Shown: positions 43,935 through 51,530, counted from the first letter of the stretch. The stretch is DNA of 57,904 nt from an uncultured Tissierellia bacterium (GCA_902489145.1 CABTYV010000001.1:1-57904), one strand, 5' to 3'. Made by a program: numbers and translations. Notes: generated by a model not told the origin, from the sequence alone.

Positions 43935-44038
43935 ACCATCCTCCTCCGGCAGCTTCCGCTCTTTTGCTTATTATATAGAATTTAAGCAGAAGTTACCACA
44001 AAAAACAGGATAGCCGGCGACAAGCCCTCGTCACACGC

Positions 44039-45814
44039 TTACCTTCTTTTCCCTCGGCTTAATAAATAGAGGCCGGCACAAGACAAAAAGGCGCCACCGG
44101 TCAATGGAATAAAGGCGATTTCTTCTCCCGTCTTCGGCGCGCGCTTTCCTCGCTTCGTGCCCGCTCCACCGGTCTGCTTTCTGATTCTTCCTTCGCCCTC
44201 CAGCTCTAAAAAGTCCCCTTCTTCCTTCTTTTGGCTACCCTTTTTTGACGGATTTTCCTCATCAGAGCCCGCCTGTCCCTTGAGGTCTGGTTGATCAATC
44301 ACAGTCGTATCCCCAGGCTCCTTGGTTTGGCCCTTGGAGTCGCCCGGCTTCGGTTTCTCATCGCCCGGCTTCGGTTTCTCATCGCCCGGCTTCGGCGTCT
44401 CATCGCCTGGCTTCGGCGCCTCATCGCCCGGCTTCGGCGTCTCGTCGCCCGGCTTCGGCGTCTCATCGCCCGGCTTCGGTTTCTCATCGCCCGGCTTCGG
44501 CGTCTCGTCGCCCGGCTTCGGCGTCTCGTCGCCCGGCTTCGGCGTCTCATCGCCCGGCTTCGGCGTCTCATCGCCCGGCTTCGGCGTCTCGTCCGATTGT
44601 CCTTCCGTAAGCAGTGCCTTGGTTAACACCGCTTGATCTTCCTCTTGCACGGTTTTCAGCAGGGGGATGCCAATGATTTGGCCCGAGCTTTCGGGACTGG
44701 TTGGGCTGGCGATATGCTGGTTTTTGGTCAAGTAGATCCGCCAATCGACCGTTCCCGCATAATTGGGGCGTGAAATCGTGAAGGAATAATCCTTTAACTC
44801 CGTGCCCGCAGGCACCTCAATTTCGAGTGGGTAGCTGCCATCCTCCAGGCAGGGATCATGGACCGTAAGAGGTTTCGTGAAGCGTTCGTCAATTTTTAGA
44901 GGGGACCCGGCTGGCAAAATCACCTTGGTGCCGGGCACCGAATAGCCCGTGACCACCTTCAAACGGTAGCGATTCGAACCGATGGATTCGAAAGCAAGCG
45001 CCGGTTTCTTCTGGCTGCGCAAAATCATCAGAGAGGCTTCCGCTTCCAAATGAAAGATTCGCTGCTTGGCCGATCCAAAAAGGGAATCTGCCTGTTTGTT
45101 TTTATCCTTCAATGCACCCAAACGGTCTTCGGCTTTTTCCGCCCGCACCACCGTTTTATACTCGTCCACCTGCTTCAGGTTTAGCCAGATCAGGGCCTGG
45201 CGCAGCAATTGGGCTCGCAGGGTTCCATTGCCATAATTGACCCGCATATAATGGTCAGTCTGCCCGGCCCGCGTAAAATCCTGATCTCGCAATCCATAGC
45301 CCGATTTCAGCGCATTCTGAGCCAGCTCCGATCGCTCCGTATAGACATAGTAGGTTTCTTTCTTATCATCCACATCGTCCTGCGCTTGCGTCAGCAGCTC
45401 ATTGGACTCGAGACAGAAGGCCTGTCTTTCGGGATGAATATTGCTCTCCCGAATGCGTCCATTGTCCGCCTGGTCAGGATACCAAAGAAAGAAGCCCATA
45501 TCCATCAGTCGTACTTCTGCGCCTCCCCCCATGCCGCTCTTCCGCGAACTATTGCGTTTTGTAAAGCTCCCGGTTTCGATTTTTTCATCATATTTGGAAA
45601 GTCTCCGATAAATCCGGATATCATCCTCCGGCATCACCTGCTGCGGCGCCTCCTGATAGCAGGCGAGCTCCGCCAACCCTTCTGGTTGATAGGTCCATTT
45701 TTCCTCTGCCTGCACCTGGCCCCGGGACAAGGACAGGGAAGTGAGGAAAAGGGAGAGTGCCAGGCCAATGGCGACCCGTCTCTTCCGCCTCTTTTCTTGC
45801 GTGGGTTTTTTCAT
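44039..45814 (-). CDS. Cell-wall-anchored thioester-domain (TED) adhesin
   Basis: A 591-residue surface protein. Signal peptide after basic KRRKRRVAIGLALSLFLTSL. The thioester domain shows the Cys in RQAFCLESN and the Gln in LLRQALIWLNLKQ; such pairs form an internal Cys-Gln bond that attaches covalently to host amines. A middle region of beta-domain character is followed by 12 seven-residue PKPGDET-type repeats, then a sortase signal APKTGEEIAFIPLTGG, hydrophobic helix and KRR tail. LPXTG is degenerate (APKTG). ATG 45814 follows GAAGGAGGTTCTACT. No sortase in the window. Confidence 0.85.
   Translation of the reverse strand: MKKPTQEKRRKRRVAIGLALSLFLTSLSLSRGQVQAEEKWTYQPEGLAELACYQEAPQQVMPEDDIRIYRRLSKYDEKIETGSFTKRNSSRKSGMGGGAEVRLMDMGFFLWYPDQADNGRIRESNIHPERQAFCLESNELLTQAQDDVDDKKETYYVYTERSELAQNALKSGYGLRDQDFTRAGQTDHYMRVNYGNGTLRAQLLRQALIWLNLKQVDEYKTVVRAEKAEDRLGALKDKNKQADSLFGSAKQRIFHLEAEASLMILRSQKKPALAFESIGSNRYRLKVVTGYSVPGTKVILPAGSPLKIDERFTKPLTVHDPCLEDGSYPLEIEVPAGTELKDYSFTISRPNYAGTVDWRIYLTKNQHIASPTSPESSGQIIGIPLLKTVQEEDQAVLTKALLTEGQSDETPKPGDETPKPGDETPKPGDETPKPGDETPKPGDEKPKPGDETPKPGDETPKPGDEAPKPGDETPKPGDEKPKPGDEKPKPGDSKGQTKEPGDTTVIDQPDLKGQAGSDEENPSKKGSQKKEEGDFLELEGEGRIRKQTGGAGTKRGKRAPKTGEEIAFIPLTGGAFLSCAGLYLLSRGKRR
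44340..44591 (-). repeat. 21-bp tandem repeats encoding PKPGDET/K/A units
   Basis: About 12 copies of a 21-base unit inside the adhesin gene. Third-base variation (CTC/TCG) shows they are not all recent; the variable residue alternates T, K and A. Expected to be copy-number variable. Confidence 0.9.
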
Positions 45815-45983
45815 AGTAGAACCTCCTTCAGTTGTTTTTAACCCCGCTTTTACTATACGCAAGAAAAATATCCCCTGTGTCCCAGCTTTCCTGGCTTTTA
45901 TGCCACCAGAATCCCACCTTTCGTGCCAGCTTGTTCCGATTCTGCCTAGAAGCTATGAAAGCCCCATCCAGAAAAATGCGCAT

Positions 45984-46007
45984 AAAAAAAAGACTCCGTA
46001 AGGAGTC
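45984..46007 (-). terminator. Terminator of the tRNA cluster
   Basis: GACTCCTTACGGAGTC stem with T8 on the minus strand, immediately after tRNA-Leu. Confidence 0.85.
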
Positions 46008-46009
46008 AT

Positions 46010-46090
46010 GCGGGAAAAGGGATTTGAACCCCCACGCCCGAAGGCACTAGATCCTAAGTCTAGCGCGTCTGCCAATTCCGCCATTCCCGC
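46010..46090 (-). tRNA. tRNA-Leu (TAG anticodon)
   Basis: Acceptor GCGGGAA/TTCCCGC, anticodon stem-loop CTAGA-CTTAGGA-TCTAG, long class II variable arm TGCCTTCGGGCG. Reads CTA/CTN. No encoded CCA. Confidence 0.95.
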
Positions 46091-46100
46091 ATAAAAAAAA

Positions 46101-46175
46101 GGTGGATGAAGGGATTCGAACCCTCGACCTCCAGAGCCACAATCTGGCGCCCTAACCAACTAGGCCACATCCACC
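46101..46175 (-). tRNA. tRNA-His (GTG anticodon)
   Basis: Acceptor GTGGATG/CATCCAC with extra G at -1 paired to C73 as required for tRNA-His; anticodon loop ATTGTGG within CCAG/CTGG. Confidence 0.95.
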
Positions 46176-46222
46176 ACACAAGGACCGACCACCTCAAATC
46201 AAGGAAGTAATAGGCCCTCAAA

Positions 46223-46294
46223 CGTGCCATCGGGGATTCGAACCCAGGACCTCCACTTCCGGAGAGTGGCGCGCTTCCACTGCGCTAATGGCAC
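46223..46294 (-). tRNA. tRNA-Arg (CCG anticodon)
   Basis: Acceptor GTGCCAT/ATGGCAC, anticodon stem-loop CCACT-CTCCGGA-AGTGG, TTCGAAT T-loop. Reads CGG. First of the three-tRNA transcript. Confidence 0.93.
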
Positions 46295-46405
46295 ATAAGC
46301 TGTTTTAATAGTATAACAGAAATCCGAAATAAATCAAGAACGGGCCGGGGCCTTTTCCAACCTGAATGGGGCTGTCATGCCTAGCCTCCCTTGCATAAAA
46401 AAAAA

Positions 46406-46434
46406 CGGAGCAAGCCCTTCCTGTTCTTGCTCCG
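46406..46434 (-). terminator. Terminator of the lipoprotein gene
   Basis: Stem CGGAGCAAG / CTTGCTCCG followed by T9 on the minus strand. Confidence 0.9.
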
Positions 46435-46468
46435 CTTAAAAACTGGCCGAAGGTCGGTCCTTGATTCA

Positions 46469-46870
46469 CTAATTGACCGTAAAATCAATTTTACTGGGAT
46501 CAAACTCTTCTGTATGATTGTACACCTCTTTTAGCTTTTCCTTCACCACCTTCGTGATATCGAGCTGAAACTTGCGCTCCTTGTCGGCAGGAATGGAGTC
46601 AAAGGAAAGCTTGCCTAGATTGACCTTTTTCCCTTCCTTATTCGTATAGAAGAAAGTAAAAACCACATCTTTCACTTCTTCGCTCTTGGCCGGTGTCACC
46701 GATCCGGCAAGATAACATCTTTGTTCCTGTTCCTTAGGATCAGCCGCTTTCTTTCCATATGGCGAACAATAGCAGGTCCATTTCGGCCGAAAATCCTCCT
46801 TGCTATGCTTGGGCTGGCAGCCCACCAATAAGAAAAGACAGAGGAAAAATAGGAGATAGCGTTTTTTCAT
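46469..46870 (-). CDS. Small lipoprotein of unknown function
   Basis: A 133-residue exported lipoprotein: signal MKKRYLLFFLCLFLLVGC with lipobox LVGC at residue 18. The mature part has two Cys (TCYCSPYG, QRCYLAG) and a beta-rich segment DVVFTFFYTNKEGKKVNLG reminiscent of ligand-binding folds, but no family is recognised. Own terminator; the 174 bases upstream (46871-47044) hold no gene. Start supported by GAAGGTCCGAG. Confidence 0.75.
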   Translation of the reverse strand: MKKRYLLFFLCLFLLVGCQPKHSKEDFRPKWTCYCSPYGKKAADPKEQEQRCYLAGSVTPAKSEEVKDVVFTFFYTNKEGKKVNLGKLSFDSIPADKERKFQLDITKVVKEKLKEVYNHTEEFDPSKIDFTVN

Positions 46871-47044
46871 CTCGGACCTTCTTTCGTTTACAAGGTTGCG
46901 TTAATAACCGCTAGTTCAGTATAAAAAATCCTGCTCTTTGCAATCGTTTTCACCTACTTCATCATAGCCCTAGTATGCAGTCTTGTCAATATTTTAGGTA
47001 TTTTTAAATATTGATCGATGCTATCCGATGTCCATTTGCTAAGG

Positions 47045-47566
47045 CTACGATTGACTATTCCTGGCTTTCCTCCAAAGAAAAGCTAGGACCACTACTGTAC
47101 CTGCAATAATAAACAAAAATAAAGGGATCGCCTTCGAAGCCGAATAGGATTGACTGCCTATTGATAGCAAGCGAAAAGCTATGACATATTGCGTGAGGTA
47201 CAGAAGGAGCCCACATCCAGCATACGTCTCCCAGGTCAGCACCGATTGCTTTTGGCGATGCCAGTAGGCCAAAAAAGCGGTGAGCGCCCAAAAAGCAAAA
47301 GTCACTTTTTGCATCCCCCCGCCCACATCCATCACGGCGGACTGATCGCCCAAATGTAAGAGATAAATAAGATTTAGAGAGAAAAAGAGGCTTAGTAACG
47401 TCAGGGAAAGGAGGCGGCTGTCTCTTTTCCAATAATCGCTTAGCTGAGCATGGCGCACGTCTCCTGATCTGGAAGGATGCGCAGGCAAAAAAAGCGCCCC
47501 GAGCGCAGCTAGTCCCGACAATGCAAGGCCAAGAAGAATCAGCCTTTCAAGCCATACGCCATCCAT
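47045..47566 (-). CDS. Hypothetical membrane protein
   Basis: A 173-residue protein with four hydrophobic segments (for example LERLILLGLALSGLAALGAL, SLTLLSLFFSLNLIYLLHLG, PLFLFIIAGTVVVLAFLW). No family recognised. ATG 47564-47566 follows AAAGGAGGCCCTTT. An extended -10 (TGGTATAAT, minus strand at 47614-47619) lies 50 bases upstream, beside the unusual repeat region. No neighbour suggests a role. Confidence 0.7.
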   Translation of the reverse strand: MDGVWLERLILLGLALSGLAALGALFLPAHPSRSGDVRHAQLSDYWKRDSRLLSLTLLSLFFSLNLIYLLHLGDQSAVMDVGGGMQKVTFAFWALTAFLAYWHRQKQSVLTWETYAGCGLLLYLTQYVIAFRLLSIGSQSYSASKAIPLFLFIIAGTVVVLAFLWRKARNSQS

Positions 47567-47706
47567 AAAGGGCCTCCTTTGTAACGGTTCATATTTCTCT
47601 CACTGTTATTTTGATTATACCATAATGCATTTTTTTAATAAGATTGCTGAGCATGAGAAGTGACCCTGAAGGCGCACCTGTGCTTGGATCCTATTGTCGG
47701 GCGGCG

Positions 47707-47772
47707 GGCCGACACCGCATGGTTTTCATCGCTGGCGGAGGCCGACACCGCTTGGTTTTCATCGCTGGCCGC
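47707..47772. repeat. Two tandem 33-bp GC-rich direct repeats plus degenerate third
   Basis: Each copy runs GGCCGACACCGC-(A/T)-TGGTTTTCATCGCTGGC. Third, degenerate copy begins at 47773 (GGCCGGCTCCGC). In an interval without a convincing gene. Confidence 0.8.
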
Positions 47773-47820
47773 AGGCCGGCTCCGCTTTACGGGCGATCGT
47801 TGGGGGCTTTGGGCAGAAGT

Positions 47821-48233
47821 GTAGAGGAAAACAGGTACCCCCGTGTTTTCCTCTACAGGAAAAATGACGTTATTGTCAAAAAAGGGGAGGAAAATGGCTA
47901 CCCCCCTGTTTTCCTCTACAGGAAAAATGACGTTTTTGTCAAAAAAGGGGAGGAAAATGGCTACCCCCTCATTTTCCTCTACACTTTCGCCCATTTTCCC
48001 CAAAAAAGTGTAGAGGAAAACGGCCACCCCTGCGTTTTCCTCTACAGTAAATATGACGTTTTCGTCAAAAAAGGGGAGGAAAATGGGCACCCCCCGGTTT
48101 TCCTCTACACTTTCGCCCAATTTCTCCAAAAAAATGTAGAGGAAAATGGCCACCCCCTTATTTTCCTCTACATTTTCGCCCATTTTCTCCAAAAAAGGGG
48201 AGGAAAATGGCCACCCTCTCATTTTTCCTTACA
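47821..48233 (+). repeat. Array of seven hairpin units with two alternating spacer types
   Basis: Units of 37-39 bases at 47821, 47884, 47947, 48008, 48073, 48134 and 48197 share (GTAG/GGGG)AGGAAAA - 14-base centre - TTTTCCT(C)TACA. Spacers are of two kinds: A (26 bases, GGAAAAATGACG...GTCAAAAAA, at 47858, 47921, 48047) and B (24 bases, CTTTCGCCCATTTTC...CCAAAAAA, at 47984, 48110, 48173). Stem-end positions vary as pairs: C-G in units 1 and 4, T-A in 3, 6, 7, T-G in 2 and 5. Long open frames cross it on both strands only because the unit is palindromic and the period near a multiple of three. Function unknown. Confidence 0.85.
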
Positions 48234-48361
48234 CCGCTTCCCCATAGAGACAAAAGGCACAAAATGAGACGGCAGGCCGTCCGCGACTGGCAGCCACCAT
48301 CCGCCCACCACCCGTCCACCACCTCCGTATTATCCATAGAGTCAACCTACCCGGTGGAGTC

Positions 48362-48390
48362 TTGAATTGGCAGGAGAAAGGTGATATGAT
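48362..48390 (+). promoter_or_regulatory. Promoter of tRNA-Pro
   Basis: TTGAAT (48362-48367), 17-base spacer, TATGAT (48385-48390), 11 bases before the tRNA. Confidence 0.75.
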
Positions 48391-48401
48391 AAATCCGCTA
48401 T

Positions 48402-48475
48402 CGGGGTGTGGCGCAGTTTGGTAGCGCACTAGTCTGGGGGACTAGGGGCCGGAGGTTCAAATCCTCTCACTCCGA
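48402..48475 (+). tRNA. tRNA-Pro (GGG anticodon)
   Basis: Acceptor CGGGGTG/CACTCCG, anticodon stem-loop CTAGT-CTGGGGG-ACTAG, T-loop TTCAAAT. Marks the junction of chromosome and mobile DNA; tRNA 3' ends are common integrase targets. Confidence 0.94.
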
Positions 48476-48483
48476 TCCAAAAG

Positions 48484-48517
48484 AAAACGGCTTGAAATCA
48501 ATGATTTCAGGCCGTTT
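48484..48517. terminator. Hairpin downstream of tRNA-Pro
   Basis: AAACGGC-TTGAAAT / ATTTCA-GGCCGTTT inverted repeat followed by ATTGTTTCTC; a terminator for the tRNA or part of an attachment region. Confidence 0.6.
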
Positions 48518-48664
48518 ATTGTTTCTCTTGAGTTATCCACATTTTGCGTTTTGCCCCAATTTTGCCCCCAATTTTTTTCTAAATTATTTCAGACATCATT
48601 TCTATGGCCACTTCCCGCATGGCATCGGTGACTCCAAGATCTCTTTTCGCCTTATCCTTTAACT
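48516..48664 (-). pseudogene. C-terminal remnant of a tyrosine integrase
   Basis: Minus-strand frame directly after the BRCT gene stop reads KDKAKRDLGVTDAMREVAIE, then MMSEII, a TAG, then KKIGGKIGAKRK. The IGGK-GAK tail beside a tRNA and pointing towards it is the usual end of phage/ICE integrases in Bacillota (recognised by pattern, not search). The catalytic part is gone and there is an in-frame stop, so it is a fragment. Confidence 0.5.
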
Positions 48665-49805
48665 TTATTTTTTTGCTCTACAGGCTTTAAATAAATCATC
48701 CTCTGAAATTATTAGGATAGGCTTTCCCGCTAGTTGGAGTTCTTTGGCTTTTTTTATCTTGCTCCCATAATTGCCAAAACTCCAATCAGGACTTCCCTGA
48801 CTTCCGACGATAAGAAAATCAGTTTTTCCAGATACTGAAGATTTTATAGTTCCGTCAATTGATTCGACGAATCTTTTTATATCATTACGGGTTCCATGGT
48901 CGAAATCTCCCGTTAGAACAACGTTTTTACCTTCCAACGAACACTGCTCATCTAATGTATTATCTATGGGATTAAGTATTTTATTGAACAGGGAATATAA
49001 TTCTGACCTTTCTAATTCATCCACAACTCCATCTTCAAGGACTTGGTAGAGCAAGATGCATATTTCATTAAATGGATACTGATCCCTAAAATTTTTGTTA
49101 TCAACTAGCCATGTCGCTAGAGCTTCTAATTCTTTATTAGTGATAACGTCATCAACCATAATTCCTTTTATCATAGCTTCTAATTTTTGCAGCGTGAGAG
49201 TTTCAAGATTATGAATAGTATGATATTGTTTATTCTTTTTTTCTGAGTATGTTCTATTTCAGGAATTAGGATTAATGATTCATAACAATTCTTAGTCATT
49301 ATGCAGTCTGGCATACCTCTATGTAATGCCCCTTCAGGAAGAATGCAGAAGTATGAGGCAACGGTAGAAAGCTTATAGTTAGATAAATTATTAATTCGTG
49401 AAATAGCTAATGGATAAACATCTTCATAGTTGTTTTAAACTCAAAACCATATTTATCCAAATGTCTTTTTAGAATAGGTAGGTCAAATCTTGAAATATTA
49501 TAGCCGATTAATTTTTCAGAACCTATGAAGCTCATAAATCTGGCCAACACCTTATCAATACTGTCAGCATACATGAGATCCTCTTCAGTTATCTTGTTAA
49601 TTCGTTGTGCAACAGGATCTAATTGGCTTACAGGCTTAGAAAGCTCAGAGAAAGTATCGATAATTTGCTTATCCTTAACCTTTATAGCGGAAATTTCTAA
49701 TATTTCACATTTTTCCGTGCTTAGCCCATTAGTTTCTAAATCAAAGACTATGTAATCGCATTCGGTAGGTGAAGATTTCTTTTTAAAGATATTAAAAACA
49801 TCCAT
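48665..49805 (-). pseudogene. DEDDh exonuclease - BRCT protein broken by two frameshifts
   Basis: Three frames read on as one protein of about 380 codons. Frame 1 (49805 to about 49407) has ExoI FDLETNGL and ExoII GYNISRFDLPIL. After one missing base in an A-run near 49434 frame 2 gives NYEDVYPLAISRINNLSNYK and ExoIII HRGMPD (His-x4-Asp). A second missing base in A7 near 49235 leads to frame 3 with KNKQYHTIHNLETLTLQKLE and then a C-terminal BRCT domain (LEGKNVVLTGDFDHGTRNDI ... GKTDFLIVGSQGSPD). This is a polymerase-epsilon-like 3'-5' exonuclease with BRCT, a repair-type gene. Both lesions are -1 in homopolymers: sequencing error or real decay. Confidence 0.8.
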
Positions 49806-49837
49806 TACAATTCCCTCCTAAATCTCCATAACTATCC

Positions 49838-50347
49838 TCAATCTCTTTCCGCTTCATCTTTCAGATCCTTGTAGAGCCTGTAGAGGCTTTCGTCATCCCG
49901 GTACTCATAATTTTGCCCGTCAAAGGCCGCCATCCGGATGTGGTCCCTAAGCCAGATCAGGATCTCCTCGCGAGATGGACGCTCTTCGCCGGCTTCTCGC
50001 TCATCGGTCATACTATATAAGGAGGAGGACAGGAAGTCTTCCGCATTGGGCTTCATTACACGGGTGGGTGAGATTAAAGTAAAATTTTCATCTTTGAATA
50101 GGATTTGCTTATTTTCATATCCAATTCGTTCCGGAAAAACTGTAGTCTTAGTTGTTTTACCAAGTAAATAATCGATGTCGACATTAAAGATGTCCGATAA
50201 ATCTTGGAGCACGTATGTACTAGGAACTCTGTTATTTGATTCGTACATTGAAACGGCACTCCGTGAAAGATTAAGGATTTCCGCCAATCTTGTCTGGCTC
50301 ATCCCCTCACGCTCCCTTAATAGCTTTATAATATCTCCGGTTTTCAT
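49838..50347 (-). CDS. cI-like XRE-family repressor
   Basis: A 169-residue DNA-binding protein. N-terminal HTH: MKTGDIIKLLREREGMSQTR, LAEILNLSRSAVSMYESNNR. The C-terminal part is acidic and unrecognised; no LexA-type Ser/Lys peptidase. Of two ATGs, 50347 is best spaced behind AAAGGGGA. Diverges from a Cro-like gene across a control region with two operators, so it is the lysogeny-type repressor of the element. Confidence 0.85.
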   Translation of the reverse strand: MKTGDIIKLLREREGMSQTRLAEILNLSRSAVSMYESNNRVPSTYVLQDLSDIFNVDIDYLLGKTTKTTVFPERIGYENKQILFKDENFTLISPTRVMKPNAEDFLSSSLYSMTDEREAGEERPSREEILIWLRDHIRMAAFDGQNYEYRDDESLYRLYKDLKDEAERD

Positions 50348-50375
50348 ACGCATTCCCCTTTCTTTTCAACAGTAT

Positions 50376-50388
50376 ACACTTTTAGTGA
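50376..50388. promoter_or_regulatory. Operator 1 of the repressor/cro region
   Basis: ACACTTTTAGTGA, near-palindrome, overlapping the -10 (TATACT, minus) region of the repressor promoter. Confidence 0.6.
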
Positions 50389-50406
50389 ATACCGCCAATA
50401 AACATA

Positions 50407-50419
50407 TCACTTTAAGTGA
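50407..50419. promoter_or_regulatory. Operator 2, perfect palindrome
   Basis: TCACTTTAAGTGA (TCACTT-T-AAGTGA), inside the cro promoter (TAAACA 50399-50404, 17-base spacer, TATATT 50422-50427). Confidence 0.7.
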
Positions 50420-50464
50420 AGTATATTACCTTGGATCAACGCTAGGAAAGGGGGTGAAGTCAAA

Positions 50465-50698
50465 ATGTGCAAAGCCGTGGACCGCATTAAAGAGTATCGG
50501 TCTATGCTTACTATTACGCAGAGAGATCTCGAAAATCAGCTTGGTGTTGCTATTTCAACGGTGAGTATGTACGAGAATGGAGAAAGAAAACCCAGTGATA
50601 TTGTAAAGGTCAAACATGCTGAAATTTTTGGGACTAGCGTTGGTGCTCTTTTTTTGATTAAACATGACACTTTAAGTAAACAAAGGAGGCCCCAATGA
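50465..50698 (+). CDS. Cro-like small XRE protein
   Basis: A 77-residue HTH protein: RIKEYRSMLTITQRDLENQL, GVAISTVSMYENGERKP. Ribosome site AAAGGGGGTGAAGTC precedes ATG 50465. Divergent from the repressor; probably the early-gene switch of the element. A third operator overlaps its 3' end. Confidence 0.82.
   Translation: MCKAVDRIKEYRSMLTITQRDLENQLGVAISTVSMYENGERKPSDIVKVKHAEIFGTSVGALFLIKHDTLSKQRRPQ
50667..50679. promoter_or_regulatory. Operator 3 inside the cro 3' end
   Basis: ACACTTTAAGTAA differs from operator 2 at two positions and lies 15 bases before the next ribosome site. Confidence 0.5.
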
Positions 50699-50793
50699 AA
50701 ATCGATATGAACAGGGAGGCCATGAGAGGAGGGGAGAGTGGAGAAACCAGCCAACACTTCAAAGCTCACCATCAAGTTGGAGAATCTGGATGA
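50695..50793 (+). CDS. Small phage-type ORF
   Basis: 32 residues starting MKIDMNREAMRGGESGETSQ after AAAGGAGGCCCC, overlapping the cro stop region. The MKIDMNREA start looks like the head of a longer phage protein, so it may be truncated by frameshift. Function unknown. Confidence 0.4.
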   Translation: MKIDMNREAMRGGESGETSQHFKAHHQVGESG

Positions 50794-50956
50794 GTATAGA
50801 AAGAGGCTTAATCATCTGGCTAATTGCATTGGAGAAACAAGGAAAGCCATTGAGTCCTTGGAAGCAGTTGAATTTGACTATTCAGTTCAAAAGTTGCACC
50901 AATCTGACGCCAGCAATAGGGGGGATGAAACACATGATCCATCACTATCTTACTAA
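50738..50956 (+). CDS. Phage-type hypothetical protein
   Basis: 72 residues with GTG start after AGAGGAGGGGAGA: TIKLENLDEYRKRLNHLANC is an amphipathic helix typical of early phage proteins. No function assigned. Confidence 0.55.
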   Translation: MEKPANTSKLTIKLENLDEYRKRLNHLANCIGETRKAIESLEAVEFDYSVQKLHQSDASNRGDETHDPSLSY

Positions 50957-51053
50957 GTATGAAGAAGATGGAGCCAGATATTCGGAATCATGGCTCCAGG
51001 TAAACTTCTTCATTTGGCCGATATGCTTTTGGAGGAAAAGGATCAAGATCTAA
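50934..51053 (+). CDS. Small phage-type protein ending in an SWLQ-type motif
   Basis: 39 residues: YLTKYEEDGARYSESWLQVN then a hydrophobic/basic tail FFIWPICFWRKRIKI. This ARYSESWLQ-x-NFF-type pattern is frequent among tiny phage/ICE proteins. Start 50934 follows AGGGGGGATG. Unknown role. Confidence 0.5.
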   Translation: MIHHYLTKYEEDGARYSESWLQVNFFIWPICFWRKRIKI

Positions 51054-51218
51054 CTAGCTTTTCTTCCATCTGTTGCCCGGCTTCTGTGTTGGTGGAAGAC
51101 GATCTCCTTTGTCGATAGTAACAACTCTGGGGTCGCTTATGGAACCCCCGCTAGGTCCCACTTCAATGTACTTTCCGGGTCTTTGATTGTCCTGCCCTGG
51201 TTTTTTAAGACCTTCCAT
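51054..51218 (-). CDS. YjzC-family protein
   Basis: 54 residues opening MEGLKKPGQDNQRPGKYIEV and ending RLPPTQKPGNRWKKS; the KPGQ...PG-Y-E-G...(D)PR-V-I..G...PP pattern matches YjzC of Bacillus, a short protein of unknown function. Minus strand, unlike its neighbours. ATG 51218 with a weak site; an upstream TTG is possible. Confidence 0.65.
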   Translation of the reverse strand: MEGLKKPGQDNQRPGKYIEVGPSGGSISDPRVVTIDKGDRLPPTQKPGNRWKKS

Positions 51219-51319
51219 GATGTGCCTCGTTTCATTATGGATTTCAAGAACATGTTCCAGCGTGCTCCTGATAAATTGAGTATACCACAAATTGACCTAT
51301 AAGGAGTAACAAGCACATT

Positions 51320-51517
51320 ATGTTGTACTTTATGGAAAAAACACGAAAAGAAAAAGGACTAAGCCAACAGGAAGTTGGAGATCGAGTCGGAATTACACAG
51401 ACAAGATATAGTTCCTACGCCAGAGGATCGAGAAGTCTTCCCGTAGAGATTGCAAAGAAGATCGGGAAAGTTTTTGAGGTGGACTGGTGGAGATTCTATG
51501 AATATGAAGAGGAATGA
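51320..51517 (+). CDS. Small XRE-family HTH protein
   Basis: 65 residues: MEKTRKEKGLSQQEVGDRVG, ITQTRYSSYARGSRSLPVEI, ending in acidic YEYEEE. Second-line regulator of the element. Site AAGGAG is 14 bases before the first ATG; the internal ATG at MEK is also possible. Confidence 0.7.
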   Translation: MLYFMEKTRKEKGLSQQEVGDRVGITQTRYSSYARGSRSLPVEIAKKIGKVFEVDWWRFYEYEEE

Positions 51518-51530
51518 AAGGTAGGCGGAT

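Noticed and set aside
44291..44636. Arg-rich or Gly/Phe-rich ORFs opposite the adhesin repeats
   Set aside because: Antisense reading of the 21-bp PKPGDET repeats; no start signals.
45953..46159. 68-codon ORF on the minus strand
   Set aside because: Runs through tRNA-Leu and tRNA-His.
47821..48233. CRISPR array
   Set aside because: Unit/spacer sizes look CRISPR-like, but spacers belong to only two repeated families, the units vary in the middle, and no cas gene is near.
47635..48267. Long ORFs of 195-207 codons on both strands over the hairpin array
   Set aside because: Open only because the palindromic units repeat near a multiple of three; no ribosome site, peptide repeats of VEEN..VFLY appear on both strands alike.
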